A stretch of 64,000 nt of DNA, taken from NCBI GenBank assembly GCA_963281255.1, contig OY725502.1, forward strand, positions 1,426,001 to 1,490,000. Direction: 5' to 3'. The notes below the pieces were generated by a model, which did no database searches, had not been told where the DNA came from, and saw only the letters and a program-made list of their open reading frames with translations. A program made the translations under genes and the position numbers. Within the stretch, counting starts at the first letter, position 1. Each line of letters opens with the position of its first letter. This DNA comes from Aphrocallistes beatrix. Its lineage: Eukaryota; Porifera; Hexactinellida; Sceptrulophora; Aphrocallistidae. Shown here piece by piece: positions 9,828 through 22,057 of the stretch.

Positions 9828-11265
9828 CAATAGAACGTCAGTTATCCGAACGTGATGGGACCAAATGGGTTTCGGATAACTGAAGTTCGAAAAACTGGAG
9901 TTCAGATAAGTAACGATCTACCAATCAATTATGTATAATCATAGCCTACTCTAATAATGCCTCACAGTAAAATAACCAAGGATGCGGTAATAGCCGAATG
10001 GATTAATACACGATTAGCCTAAAGTCGTCAACCATGTAGGATAGGCATTAAGAATGTATTACTAGCATATATAAACATGGCATCAAATAACATATATCCG
10101 TTGTCAAAATTTCGATTCGTTATCATATCATTCCGCAACAGGTCATTTTAAGCACGATTTTGGCAATTTTCTAAGCTGTTTTAACCCTATTTCTAAATGA
10201 TATTAAGGTGTGATTTTTGTGTAGAACCAAGATTAGTACGAGTTGATTTGAAAAGTTTAGAATTTTTCAATGGAATGTTGTTACATTCCTGCGTTGCTAT
10301 GGTAAAGCATTTTGGTCAGTTTGGGCCATATCCTGCAAACTGTAAGAACTAGGTCTTCAAATCTGATCGTATTTGATAGGCAATTAGCTACTTCCTATTA
10401 GGTAATAATACAATTTAAACTTCTAAATTCACAGACTATAGAGTTATGAGACAATTTAGTGTTTTAGCCACATTCTTAAATCAACCCATAACTCAAAACT
10501 CGTTGAATTTAGAAGTTCAAGTTGTATTATCACCTAATAGGAATTAGGCCATTGCCTATCAAACACGATCGAATTTGAAGATCTAGCTACTATAGTTTGC
10601 ACGAAATGGCCCAAACTGACCAAAATGCTTTACCATAGCAACGCAGGAATGTAACAACATTCCATTGAAAAATTAAAAAATTTTCAAATCAACTCGTACT
10701 AAGCTTGGTTCTGCACAAAAATCACACCTTAATACCATTTAGAAATAAGGTTAAAACAGCTTAGACAATCGCTAAAATTGTCCTTAGAATGACCTGTTGT
10801 GCAATGATATGATGACTAATCGAAATTTTTCCAACGGATATATGTACTTTGATGCCATGTTTATATATGCTGGTAATACATTCTTAATGGCTATTCTGCA
10901 TGGTTAACGATTTCAGGCTAATCGTGTATCAATCCATTCGGCTATTACTTCATCCCTAGTCCATGATTTTCAGTCTACTGTGAGGCATTATTAGAGTAGG
11001 CTATGGTATAATTTATGTTGAACTTGAAATAATTTATTTAATGTGGTTAGTAATACTTTTTAAAAGTGAAGAAGCGAATCAGGGATGTGGTGTGGTAAGT
11101 ATTTCTATGGAATACTTAATTTATTAGGGTCGATTAATAGCATATTTAGGTTAGAAATATGGTTTTTAATGCCTTCAATTGTCTTGGCTCAAGTAGGATA
11201 ATTTCAAAAATTTTACAAGTACTAGTTGGGTAAACCGAGGAGTTGGGATAACTGACGCTCTATTG
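9828..11265. mobile_element. pogo/Tc1-like element carrying a nested foldback
   Basis: The ends match as inverted repeats: CAATAGAACGTCAGTTATCC at 9828 and the complementary ggataactgacgctctattg ending at 11265. Both are flanked by TA (9826-9827 and 11266-11267). A second inner motif (ttcggataactgaag) repeats the end sequence. No transposase is present. Most of its length is the foldback at 9940-11005, so the original element was only about 370 bp. It lies directly upstream of the TPR gene. Confidence 0.75.
9940..11005. mobile_element. Galileo/P-like foldback, family A copy 1
   Basis: 1066 bp, almost entirely one inverted repeat. The ends are CATAGCCTACTCTAATAATG and its reverse complement. 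A perfect 7-bp target duplication GTATAAT flanks it (9933-9939 and 11006-11012). The arms stay complementary almost to the centre near 10470. No coding sequence is seen. Family A copy 2 is at 60671-61720. Confidence 0.85.
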
Positions 11266-11267
11266 TA

Positions 11268-11549
11268 TATCAATCGAAATTTTATTATATTAATATGTTT
11301 TAGTTTAAGTACACGGTCGTAATGGAAATTCAATTTTTTTACAAATTACGATTTATGTTGGCTAATTCTAATATTCCAGATAAATAATTGTTGGTTACAT
11401 ATATGAAGATTTGTTGTGCAATCACCACTAAAGGAGGGTATAATATCGTAGTTTGCCGTAGGGATGGGGATGTTGGATTTTAGGATTTCTGCGTTACGTA
11501 ACGTTTGAACGGTCGCACCCCCTTACGTATCGTGTGTGACGGCTCCAAG
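11268..11549. other. Intergenic, nothing recognised
   Basis: AT-rich sequence between the pogo-like element and the gypsy remnant. Confidence 0.4.
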
Positions 11550-12660
11550 CTTAATACACTGTATATCGATGGGTAACTGGATGTCTTCCGTAAGTCAGTT
11601 AATTTGGCGACAAATGCTGGATGTATTTGGCATGCAAATAAGAACTTGCTTCACTCAACAGTGACGGCCATGAACCCTTACTCAATTGGCGATCTAGCAT
11701 AAGTTACATAATCCCTTGTTCGATAAAGGCCACATTTCTCTCAGTCATACCATCATATGGGGATGGTATGGTGTGATGTGGCGTTTGTCAATCCCTAATG
11801 GACTATGAAATCTCCGGAATTCTCATCTATCAATTAGGATCCTTGATCGGTGACTAAACACCTCTGGGAGACCATGCCCCCGATAAACCCACCCTCGTTC
11901 GAATGCTGCTATCACACTCTCAGCCGACTGTTCATGAAGTGGCATCGATTCCAGAAGACACACAATCCCACTATTAATGAAAAATATTTGTATCCACCGT
12001 CTCCCCATGGGAATGTCCCAATATCGGCCCATATCGCGTCCCTGGGCAGTCCTTTCCGATTAATAAAGCTTCTATGTCTTTCGGTTTAGGATTTGAGTCC
12101 CTGGCATGATATATATAGCGGTAGCGCAATCAAAACCATGTCAGGTATATAACATCGATTGTTCTCAAAAAGCGTTGCAGTTCTTTAATGCAACCAAGTC
12201 TTGACAAAGCTTTCACTTCGCTCAAATACGATAACACTGGTCTTCTAATGGTGCAGGAAATGTGCTGAACAAGGAACTTGCACTCGGAATATGCAAGTTG
12301 GCGCTTTTCCTTCGTAACTGAATTTTAGTTCATCGGAGAAGTTTGAATAATTCCTGAAGGTGTCTCGGTCGTCCTTCCAATGAAAAATATAAGAATTTCA
12401 TTCAAGTAATTATCTGCATCGTCAATATCCTCCAATGATTTATCCATTAGGCCTTGGAGGGCGGCACATGAACTAACGATACAAAAAGGCACTACTAGCA
12501 TCTCGTATTACCCTCTCAGTGTATGAAATGAAGTATTCTGTGTATACATCTTCCTCCCTTATCGGGAAGCACCAATATACGTTCTCAGCATTCAGACGGG
12601 AAAAATAACAGCTTTCGGCAAGTTTATCGAGTATCGTTTATCGGTTAGGTAGACCATAAG
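11550..12660 (-). pseudogene. Ty3/gypsy retrotransposon pol remnant (RT and integrase)
   Basis: Read on the minus strand from about 12660, several frames together show the order of a Ty3/gypsy polyprotein. A reverse-transcriptase part has a substitute for the usual LVNAPATFQRLMDK segment (ALQGLMDKSLEDID) and the block before the YLDDIL-type active site (YLNEILIFF). A KELQRFL segment matching the RT thumb follows. Next is an integrase core piece at about 11823-12032 (ESVIAAFERGWVYRGHGLPEV), then HTIPSPYDGMTERNV, matching the YHPQSDGMVER motif. Stops and frameshifts are frequent and the active-site Asp pair is altered, so it is dead. No LTRs were identified. Confidence 0.7.
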
Positions 12661-14224
12661 CATCTCTTTTTGTGATGAATTCAATTGTTTTAGAGATTAA
12701 GTAGTAGTGGTGGTAGCTGTTACTTTAAAGTTTAATATAATAACTAGGAGCGCGTTCGCTTTCTCGCGCTACGTGGTTGCTTGACACTCCGTTTTTACAC
12801 TCGAATCTCGGCCTTTGGATTATTAACAATGTCATATTCGAAATCACCACTCCTGGGTACACCAGTAAACCTATTGAAACAATGTTTTTGACAATAATTT
12901 GAATTTTTTACTTATTTTTTTTGTGAACAACAGCAAATATTCAGCACAATTTATTTTAAAAATCATATTTGAATTCTAGATAACTGAATACATGTCCTAG
13001 TTAATCTTTGAAAGTTCATATCTAGCATTAATTTGAAAATTCTTGAAGAAAAGGTATAAAACATGTATATACTGTAAGGTATTAGAATAAGTTTCCACAA
13101 AATGTCTATGAAGTATTTTTAACTAATGTATTATATAGTAATATTTATTCCAACAATAAAATAAAGACAGTTCATCTACTTTTTGAAAGATGTGATCTCG
13201 AAATGTGTTGTAAGTTGTAACTGGCATGGTATTGAACATTTTCCAAATTGAAATTTTCCTTCTTTTATGTCACAGAAAAGGTGTATTAACTTCAAACACT
13301 TTCCAAACATGTTGTCGACAAATAAATACGACTAGTAACTTTCCTTGATGCCACATTTTAACTCAAATTCTGCATCTAGTGAACATCTTAACCAGCAGAG
13401 TATTTTAAAGGAACGCGCTCCTCACCTCTATAATTCGTATTGTAGCGAAGCTAAGTACAAATTATATAGGTAGCCACTCCTCTGACCAGAGGGTTGAAGA
13501 TTGAAACTTGAAGGTGCGTAGCACCTCGGAGATATGCACCTTGGTGTACAATTTTTTATTTTGTGTGCATGCATAAATTATTATGCAGGATTTTGTGACA
13601 CTTTTGTTTCGATTATATCTACAACTTCTTTTAACTTAGAATTCTCAAACTGATCTTTTGGAATGTTATTGGCTGTCAAAACTTATTTCATTTTCAGATC
13701 ATTAGAATAATCAACCATAGATTTAGAGCTGATTGAGTATTCTAATCAGTCATCATCTAATTAATTATTCACAAGTTGATGACTTAGTTTTTGATGACGT
13801 CATCAGACTCATCACACTGTCTCCCCGTTATCCTTATTTCGTTAGATCTTCAATGGGGGTTTCGGATTAGGGTGTACAGTACTCGTTAACCCGCGGTTGG
13901 CTAGGAATGTTGAAAGTGAAAATGAAAGTACATTGAAAGTGAAAATGAAAGTGGGGTTTTCTCTATTTATACTTTTGAGACGTAGCCAGGCGAGGGTTAA
14001 TAGCTTTACGATTCATAACAAATCAGTCATAAGAAAACAAATATATATAACAGTCTTATATAATATCCCATGTATACGTACCCACCGAGTTCTATTGTAT
14101 TATACAATAGATACTATACTTAATACGTTTTCATTCTAAGACGCATTAAGCAACTAGGGGAAAACGAAAGGACATAGGTTGTGCTACGCTGTCAATACCA
14201 ATAGGTTGTGCCAAGCTCTCCATG
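12661..14224. repeat. Repeat-rich intergenic DNA with a short inverted-end element
   Basis: Near 12746 the sequence taggagcgcgttcg is matched in reverse complement near 13410-13422 (gaacgcgctcct), suggesting a roughly 675-bp element with short inverted ends. A small hairpin (ggtgcgtagcacc) lies near 13514. A gtgaaaatgaaagt motif is duplicated at about 13915-13950. No gene is seen. Confidence 0.4.
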
Positions 14225-14232
14225 CCCTAAAG

Positions 14233-14610
14233 CAGTGGTTCCCAGCTCTACCGCCCCCCAGGGGGCGTTTGCTTGCCTCAGGGGGGCGCTGGAGAGGAAG
14301 GGGAGATTGTGGGGAACGTTGAGAAGGAGGCACCGGATGAGAATTTATTGTTACAAGTATATATGTAAATATAATTGTAACATTGTTGTGTTGCTCAATT
14401 ACAAGTTGTCCACAAGAAAATTTTTCATCAATCAGAATATAGCCAACATATTATGTCTCAGTTTTGGATCAACAGTTACAGATGGCTTCTTACCAAGGAA
14501 TTATAAAAAGGGATTATACTCTGACTTAATAAACAATGAAGTATGGGGGGCGTTCTGAAAGTTTCAAGCACTTTAGGGGGCGTTACAAAGAGAAAGGATG
14601 GGAAACACTG
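14233..14610. mobile_element. hAT-type MITE
   Basis: 378 bp. The ends are CAGTGGTTCCCA and TGGGAAACACTG. A perfect 8-bp target duplication CCCTAAAG lies at 14225-14232 and 14611-14618. Subterminal GGGGGCG motifs occur on both sides. An open frame across it is accidental. Confidence 0.9.
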
Positions 14611-14618
14611 CCCTAAAG

Positions 14619-15309
14619 GGAGCTGCACATAAAATCCTAGATTTAAAATTCTGACTAATTTTGTTGTCCTATTATATCATTTTTTGTATATTTTTATAGT
14701 AAACGATGATGTTCCAAGATCCAGTTATATTCAGTGAAATATAATCTGTCAGATAATTATTTGTGCGCTTTTAATTAAACTTCTTCCATTTTTTGATTTA
14801 TTGAAAGTAACTGAGTTATCTAAATGGATACTGCTGGCTAATTTACAATATATTGACCATTGAAGAACTCGAGGAGTTTAAAAGAAATAAAAAGTGATCG
14901 AAAGTGCACATATATTGCTCCAAATTCATCTTCGCGGGCCAAAAAAGTGAGCTTGCGGGCCGCATCCGGCCCGCGGAGCAGCAGTTTGAGACCGTTGAGC
15001 TAAATCACAAATGATGATATCATCTTGACTTTCGACAGATTATATTACTTTAGTTTACTAATATTTTGCCATTAGAATGCAACATAGTGATTGAATATTT
15101 CTATAAGAACTCAAAGACAATATATGTATGAGTTTCTACTCAGGGTTAAAGCAAACCAAATAATTAATGGGTATTTTAGTCATTTTCACTAATTTTTAGT
15201 TTATATAGGAGAGATATATGCTTTTTTGAGTTTGATATCCATTTTTCAAAAAATCTTCTGAAATATGTAAGCTGGAATAATTACTTATAGTCAGGTCAAT
15301 ATGATGTAT
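14619..15309. other. Intergenic with a hAT-like end fragment
   Basis: Near 14930-15000 there is a gcgggccgcatccggcccgc palindrome followed by agcagtttgagacc. It is like one end of the MITE at 22058-22355, but no partner end was found. Otherwise no feature. Confidence 0.4.
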
Positions 15310-15848
15310 GACCCCAAAATAATTGCAAGAAATTGTTTTATTGCATTTTTCCGTAGTATCATGTCTTAAGAGTGACATACTAAAAGTTTACCGAAATCGG
15401 ACTATCCGAAAGTGGATTGGTACGACTCCGTCGTTGACCCCGGACTATACAAATCGCCGGTTTTGAAAACGGATATTTAAACTTTCAAATGATTGCAGAT
15501 CATTTTAATTGTCATATTCGTACTCAGCATCAAATTTCCGACAATTTGATATATATATTGACTATATTTTGGGCAAATATTTTCTGGTCCTCCCTAGCAA
15601 CTGCCTGGAATGTGAAAATTCCGATCTCCAAATTTGGTAGAAACGAGTGACCCCTTGTTTTTCTCGGCTATGCTTGCTGAGTACGAATTTCTTAATATAA
15701 ATAGTCTAAGTGTTAGTTTTAAAATATTATTACTTACGGCTGGTGGCATAAGTGGATTTTTAATGGGAAAAACTCATAAATTTAACTCTTTTAACACCTA
15801 TGAAATTTTAAAATGGAAAATTAGATGGGATAGATTGTTAAATACATA

Positions 15849-16051
15849 CGACTCCGCTTAATAGGACCACATCTGTGAGAGGACATTTGGTCCGATTAAG
15901 CAGAGAATCCTATTCAAAATATATAGATATACGTGTCTATATTTTCCATTAGCTTCTATGTATGTGTGATAAATAATCCGGTCCTGACATAAGTGGTCTG
16001 ATTAAGCTGTCGGCCCGATTATCCTGTAGTCCTCTTAAGCAGAGTTGACTG
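15849..16051. mobile_element. pogo/Tigger-type MITE
   Basis: 203 bp. Related ends (cgactccgcttaatagga and cctcttaagcagagttgactg) are flanked by TA at 15847-15848 and 16052-16053. It matches the elements at 36604-36774 and 52977-53128. No coding capacity. Confidence 0.75.
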
Positions 16052-16079
16052 TAGATTGATAGATATGCTCGTATTTCAG

Positions 16080-16630
16080 TTTTATCTTCCGTTTCATCAT
16101 CCGATGCAATTCTTTCGCTCACATTGTCGCAGTTGTTTTCTTGGCATGTCCGCATGCTTGAGAGCTGTTTAGTCCTTGTTTCCTGCAGCTACATCTGAGA
16201 CTACTACAGCCAGTAGAACAGTTACAATAAATCATTTTCAGTAGTGCTTCGGATGCAGGGTTAGTGTCCATCATGACTGGGATTAGGCTGTTATCTTGAC
16301 AGTCCCATCCCCATTCGTGACCTCCATATCATCAGTCATGCCCTTCCACAACATCACCTGGAAGGAGCTCCTCAGAGAGTGAAATTTCGTGGCGGAGGCT
16401 GTAGGTAGCAGTCTTTCAGGTATCACGAAATTAACAACAGTACAAAGATATACTTCTACTCGGATAAAGGGAAACAAACCGTATTGTATGACATAAAGGT
16501 TATAAAGCAGGCGTTTGAGAACAACATCTATGACAGCCTGCCTTTTCAACATGCATTCGCTCGGTGTGAGAAGTCTGCTCTACACTGGTTGATGAAAGAG
16601 GATTCCGTCTTACAAAGCTGTGCTAGTGTT
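16080..16630 (-). pseudogene. CXC (tesmin/TSO1-like) domain transposon-associated remnant
   Basis: The minus strand from about 16630 reads LLPTASATKFHSLRSSFQV, then a short linker. In another frame it gives PASEALLKMIYCNCSTGC followed by SLRCSCRKQG, and in a third CQENNCDNVSE. That order is the C-terminal tail of a family of long uncharacterised proteins common in invertebrates, often in repeats, with a Cys-rich CXC module. At least two frame changes break it here. It lies between the arms of the inverted repeat at 15310-17157, so it may be that element's former gene. Confidence 0.55.
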
Positions 16631-17157
16631 TTCTGCAGCAATCCAAGACCCAGTTGAGATGGAAATCAAATTTTAAATTTTATTTGTTTGTTTTTCATTA
16701 ATAATACATTTATGCCACCAGCCGCAAGTAATAATATTTTAAAACTAACATTTAGACTATTTATATTAAGAAATTCGTACTCAGCAAGCATAGCCGAGAA
16801 AAACAAGGGGTCACTCGATATGGTTTCTACCAAATTTGGAGAGCGGAATTTTCACATTCCAGGCAGTTGCTAGGGAGGACCAGAAAATATTTGCCCAAAA
16901 TATAGTCAATATATATATCAAATTGTCGGAAATTTGATGCTGAGTACGAATATGACAATTAAAATGATCTGCAATCATTTGAAAGTTTAAATATCCGTTT
17001 TCAAAACCGGCGATTTGTATAGTCCGGGGTCAACGACGGAGTCGTACCAATCCACTTTCGGATAGTCCGATTTCGGTAAACTTTTAGTATGTCACTCTTA
17101 AGACATGATACTACGGAAAAATGCAATAAAACAATTTCTTGCAATTATTTTGGGGTT

Positions 17158-18469
17158 AGGACAATTTGCTTCCTATTTTGACCCGACTATTAACCAATGG
17201 ATGATTTGAAAAAAATTGATTCGGTCAGGAAGAATTGTCAAAATTTGCGTGCCGTAAAAATCAAATTGACAAACTTGTTAAAATGGAGATACGTACTACC
17301 AAATTTAGGGTAAATTATGGTCATCCTTATTTTATTTTAGAAATTCAATAATCTCTTTGAATAAAATCTAAACAAAATTTCTTAGATATGTGCCTGTTTT
17401 TTGAAACAAAACTTGCACACTTTTATGTTGCAGCCAATCAATGTGTTGCCAGACTATTTATTAAATGCAAACTTTTTCATAATTAAGACAACATTGCCAG
17501 ATGATAAATTGTCTTAAACACTATACTTTAAATGTTCGATGCAGATTGACTGAATTTATTCTCTAAGCGGTACAGTTTTAACGTTAGATCTATTTGAAAA
17601 TCCTACGTGTTTTTACACATTATTTTTTAATGTGCGACTGAATTATATTGTTTTTTGATGACATTCAAACTGTAATATCCATTTTATGAATTAGAACTAA
17701 ATCATAGTTTTTGTTCTTTCCTTAATTAAATCAAGATGTCCATATGAGTTGAATAATTAAAGGGTAAATCGTGATATCTCTTTAAAGTTTAATCTATACT
17801 TAGAACTTTACACTTCCCTTAATAAAACATTCTTCAAGAAGTAATCAGTCATATAAGATTACGGATAACCTAAAATGTAATGACTAGTTGTCATGCCCAG
17901 GTGTTGTGAGCCATCTAAATCAACGACAAAAAGGTGGGCATACTGAAGCAGGATTGACCCTTTGAATCATTAATTGTAACTAGATTCTAATCTCAAATTT
18001 AATTAGTCTTTAGAAAATGCAAGTGAACACATTCCACTATAGTACTATGTTGTTTACTCACAGAAACGCTATCTGTGAGATACCTTACAATATTTGATAC
18101 GAGGTACACAGCAAACACAAAATCCATTAAATTACATTAGAAAAACTTTTTTAATGAACAGTTATAAAATAATTCAAGTAAGTATTAGTTTACTATCCAC
18201 AAGTGATTTTCAAATTGGGTTTTGTAGAATCATTTTGAATATATGAAGTATGTTCTAGAAAAAAATATGGTTGTTAGAATGATTCAAAATAGTTTTAAAT
18301 TAGTACTTTATTTATCCCTGACGACGGATGCCAGTTAGTGAACTTTTAACGCGAGAAAGTTTATTTCCTAATAAAAAAATGAGAATCTACCTTAAAGAGA
18401 TCCAGAATTTCCATTTACTCCTCTAAAGAAGCGTTCCAATAAATTGGCTAATAATATACTTCAAGCCAA
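17158..18469. other. Intergenic, no gene recognised
   Basis: Strongly AT-rich. No conserved ORF, RNA gene or clear repeat ends were seen. Confidence 0.4.
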
Positions 18470-18475
18470 GGCAGG

Positions 18476-18823
18476 GCTGGGGTTGGTTAACCGATTTTAG
18501 GGCTCGGCTATTTTGGTTTCCTCTAGGGCGGTTAACCGGTTAACCGATGGTAATATTAATTAGTTGAAATATGGACTAATATTTAACCTGCTAGTGATTA
18601 ATTTGATAATTTTCAGTCGTCTCGAAATATACTATATGATTAAAAATAGAAACTATAATGTATTATTAATTTTTTAGAAGTAATATTCATGAATCTCTGT
18701 CGAAAAACAATGAAATTAGTGTAAATATTTAGAAAATAAAGCAGATCGGCTAGCCGATCTAAGATTTTCTTGACCGTTAACCGAGATCGACGTCGGTTAG
18801 CCGGTTAACCGAATCCAGCCTTG
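18476..18823. mobile_element. hAT-like MITE
   Basis: The ends are ccaaggcagggctgg and ccagccttg. A ttcaag match flanks it on both sides (18470-18475 and 18824-18829). Subterminal ggttaaccggttaacc palindromes lie near both ends. The target duplication is only 6 bp exact, so the class is tentative. Confidence 0.6.
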
Positions 18824-18829
18824 TTCAAG

Positions 18830-19271
18830 GTTTGGTGGACACAGAATCTAGTCTATATATTACCATATTCCAAAACATTCATTACACGCAATAATTTTTC
18901 ATTTCAACCTTTTAACTTATTGAACAACTTAAGGGATGAATTATATTTCCGAGATGAGTTCGTATTTTAGAAAAAGCATCTGATTTAGATGAATAACCTA
19001 AAATTCGAATAATTAGAAATGTGACTCAATAATCAACATTATATCACAAACCAAAAACACATATTTAAACCTACGTATATTTTTCACATGATAATTATAT
19101 TTACAAAACTAGAAGAATAAATCGTACCAAACCTACAAACATACATGCAGAATAAACTCTTGCCATAATATACAATATATTATACTATACTTATCGTACA
19201 TTAAGCATGCGAGCCAATGTAGAAAGTTCTAATCAACACTATACACGCTAAAAGTTTAATGTTCCGAGAGT
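18830..19271. other. Intergenic, 3' flank of the CaaX-box gene
   Basis: AT-rich, nothing recognised. Confidence 0.4.
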
Positions 19272-19769
19272 TTACAAAATGATGCAACCATCAGCCTTGC
19301 GTGTTGGCCTGGGTGGTGGCCTAGATTTTTTCCCAATTGAACAGAGTGGTTCAATGAAATTTGATTCGATCCAGCGCATCTTGAACAGCATAATCTTTTT
19401 TACTTTCTTACTTTGTCCACCAACAACGAATGATTCTGCCACAACAAACTTGGTGCTGACTTCACTTAACTGCAGAAAAGTATTAGTAGAACCTTCTATG
19501 TCTTCTGATGGGAAAAAGACAGATCCAATGAGTTTATCTGGAGAAATTGTCAGGCAAATTGCGAGCAATTGAGCCCTCTCATTGATGGTAAGGCTTTCAT
19601 AATTATTGAAATCTCGTAAACGGCGAAGGGTAGGAGTACTATCACCCTCAATACAAATACAGACACAATCAAAATAGTACATCAGTTTGGCTATATCATT
19701 GTTCGGGACGGTGCATTTTTCACCAGTTTTCTTCACTCTGATTTCGGTTTTTCCCAAGAAAGCTGCCAT
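19272..19769 (-). CDS. Small protein with C-terminal CaaX (prenylation) box, unknown family
   Basis: 165 aa from the ATG at 19769. The frame is open upstream to 19850, but that part reads as a run of hydrophobic residues and looks like an intron: it ends in ttttcattattctag two bases before the ATG. The start chosen here gives a soluble protein opening MAAFLGKTEIRVKKTGEKC. The C terminus is basic and Pro-rich, ending KKSRPPPRPTRKADGCIIL. CIIL fits a CaaX box with Leu last, which favours geranylgeranylation, and the adjacent Arg/Lys cluster would aid membrane binding, as in Rho/Rab tails. No GTPase P-loop (GxxxxGK) is present, so it is not a small GTPase. I do not recognise the fold. An alternative start at 19850 would make it a single-pass membrane protein instead. 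Confidence 0.6.
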   Translation of the reverse strand: MAAFLGKTEIRVKKTGEKCTVPNNDIAKLMYYFDCVCICIEGDSTPTLRRLRDFNNYESLTINERAQLLAICLTISPDKLIGSVFFPSEDIEGSTNTFLQLSEVSTKFVVAESFVVGGQSKKVKKIMLFKMRWIESNFIEPLCSIGKKSRPPPRPTRKADGCIIL

Positions 19770-22049
19770 AACTAGAATAATGAAAAATAATATCACAAAC
19801 AGATAACAAAGTAAGAAAAACTTAAAGAGAGAGATAGTGTGCTTCCCCATTTCCCTGATAAAACAACATAAATTTCCATTAAAACATTACCAAAATACAG
19901 TAAAGCGGATCTTTATTGCACAATGCGGGGAAATTAGGAATTTTGATCTTTGGATGTGCAAACTCGAAAATATCCAGAGAAGGTGAGAACCACCTTAGAG
20001 ATGTGCATATCGGTATAGAATTGTTTATAAAGTGGATATTTACATAATGACGCAGCATTTTTTGACATTAAACCCCCAAAATTTGTTTATGTAAAGATAT
20101 TGATTAGAGAAATCACTGTAATACTTAGGGTGTTTACTTATAAAGTTCGTAATTATGTCTAGAATTATAAATTATTAAGTAAGTAAAATAATTTCACCAC
20201 TCCATTTGGATTATTAATATTCTCACGATTCAACTCATGTACAACATTCCCATTTTAATATTGTATGCTTCTAACCGTCTTTCAATGTAGCATGTTTACG
20301 TATCTTTTTTTTTGTTTCACATTCCAACACTTAAATTTTATTGAGTAGTATGGGCACAGGATTTGTTTAAATATAAGTAATGAAATATCGCTCTTAATAC
20401 AACTACCTTAGTTCCACAGACAGTATGATATTAAACAAGAACAAGCATAATCCTTCAATATTCTATTTATCAATCAACATATGTAGTATACTTGTAGAAT
20501 GTAATTTAATATTCAATCAAGATTAAGTTTAATATTCGAACAAGGGCACAACATGTGATTGTCGTAAGTTTGAAATATGATCATTTATATTCCTCAAGAA
20601 TTTTAATTTAAATTCCAGATTTGCTTCTTCATTAAGACAATGGCATTAGGAGCGGATCAGTTTATTCATTGCGGGAACAAGAGCAAGCGGACCTAGCCAT
20701 AGTAAATGGGCGAGGTGGAGAATTTTTTGAATCTTGGATGCTGATATATTGATATACAGCTGTTCTTGCCACCCGGTCTTAATAACTTAATATATCTTAT
20801 CATTCATTCATTTGGAAAACAAAAAAATTTAGGGCACAAAATGCAAGTCTTCTAGTAGTACTAATCTGAGCAAACTTGGACCTGACATTTTCAATTCACA
20901 TAAGTTATTAAAAGAAATGGTTGTAAGACTAGAAAGTTGCTCTTCTCCTTTGGAATATAAACTAATCAATTTCAGATAGACAACGGTAAAAAACAAAAAG
21001 AAAATTTAAAACTCATAAATGGGCAGGCAAAAATTATATTGTCAGTCAGATCTGAACTTTGCATTAAATTAATCCACCACCCTTAGTCATCTCACTCACG
21101 TCTCGACTAAGGATTGAGTGGATATTTGACTAATGACAGGGGTGACTCCGGTAAAATCATGCCTTTAACGGAAATGGTAAAGAGTTGGTCGGCTTTTATC
21201 CAGCAAATCTTGCATCAGCCAAACCCCCTCGTACGCCTATATAATTTAAGAAGTTCAGGATCAAATGGGAGCCGTCTTCTATATTGTATACATTTTGGTC
21301 CATCCTGAACTTCATTGCATATACATAAAGAGGAAATTATACGAATGTATTATTAAACTGGACACCCTCTGCCTCAAAATCGTGGCGCCAATAATGCTCC
21401 CGGACAACCAAATTTAGGGGGAAATTGTGGAGTCAGACACCTAAACGCTTCAAAACTATTGTCAATATTACTACTACAAAGAGGAGACTATAAGTATAGA
21501 TTATCTACGATAAGAATTACAAAGTACTTTAACGTAATAGGATTGCTGTTCATTAAAATTCTACTCAACCTTTCTGTATCATCCCATATATTGTGCAAAG
21601 GAAATATATGTTTAATTAGTACATGCTCATGACAATCCGAATTTACAGAAGAAATTCGCATTGCAACTTCTCGAAAACTGAGCTAACGTAGAACTGTTTC
21701 ATCTACATATTGATATAAAAATATTACATCCCGAACCGGAAGTATTTAAGTTAATTCCGTTCCTCTAATAGCTATTAATGCATTACGTGTATCTGTTGTC
21801 TTATTAGAATTAGAAATGGATTGCGATCCCTCATCTCGAGTCTGCTTGCCATACCAGGCACTGTAGAATCAAGATATCCGTATCATTTTATGTGAACATT
21901 ATGGAGCAGATTGAAGTTATTAATACCCACATAATTATAGGATTTACTGGTAATAGCATGAGATGAAATCTGATGTGAAAGGAAATACGGTGTAAAAGGA
22001 TATACAAAGATAGCATTAGGACGTAACTTAATTACCCAACCTACCTATT
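19770..22049. other. Long intergenic region
   Basis: AT-rich. A short inverted pair (gaagttcaggatcaaa at about 21250 and tttggtccatcctgaacttc at about 21293) suggests a small element. No gene was recognised. Confidence 0.4.
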
Positions 22050-22057
22050 GTTTCATT

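Larger units (their letters stand above)
15310..17157. mobile_element. Long inverted repeat (arms about 440 bp) around a transposon relic
   Basis: The left arm (15310 to about 15755, starting accccaaaataattgcaag) and right arm (about 16706 to 17157) are near-perfect reverse complements. The left arm ends near gctggtggcataa and the right starts near ttatgccaccagcc. The middle of about 950 bp holds a pogo-like MITE and a degenerate CXC-domain coding remnant. Clear target duplications were not found. Confidence 0.8.

Noticed and set aside
14208-14558. Open frame near 14.2-14.6 kb
   Set aside because: It covers a hAT MITE and its flank; no protein similarity.
19770-19850. Hydrophobic N-terminal anchor of the CaaX-box protein
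   Set aside because: The stretch is U-rich intron-like DNA ending in ttctag two bases before the next ATG; kept only as an alternative.
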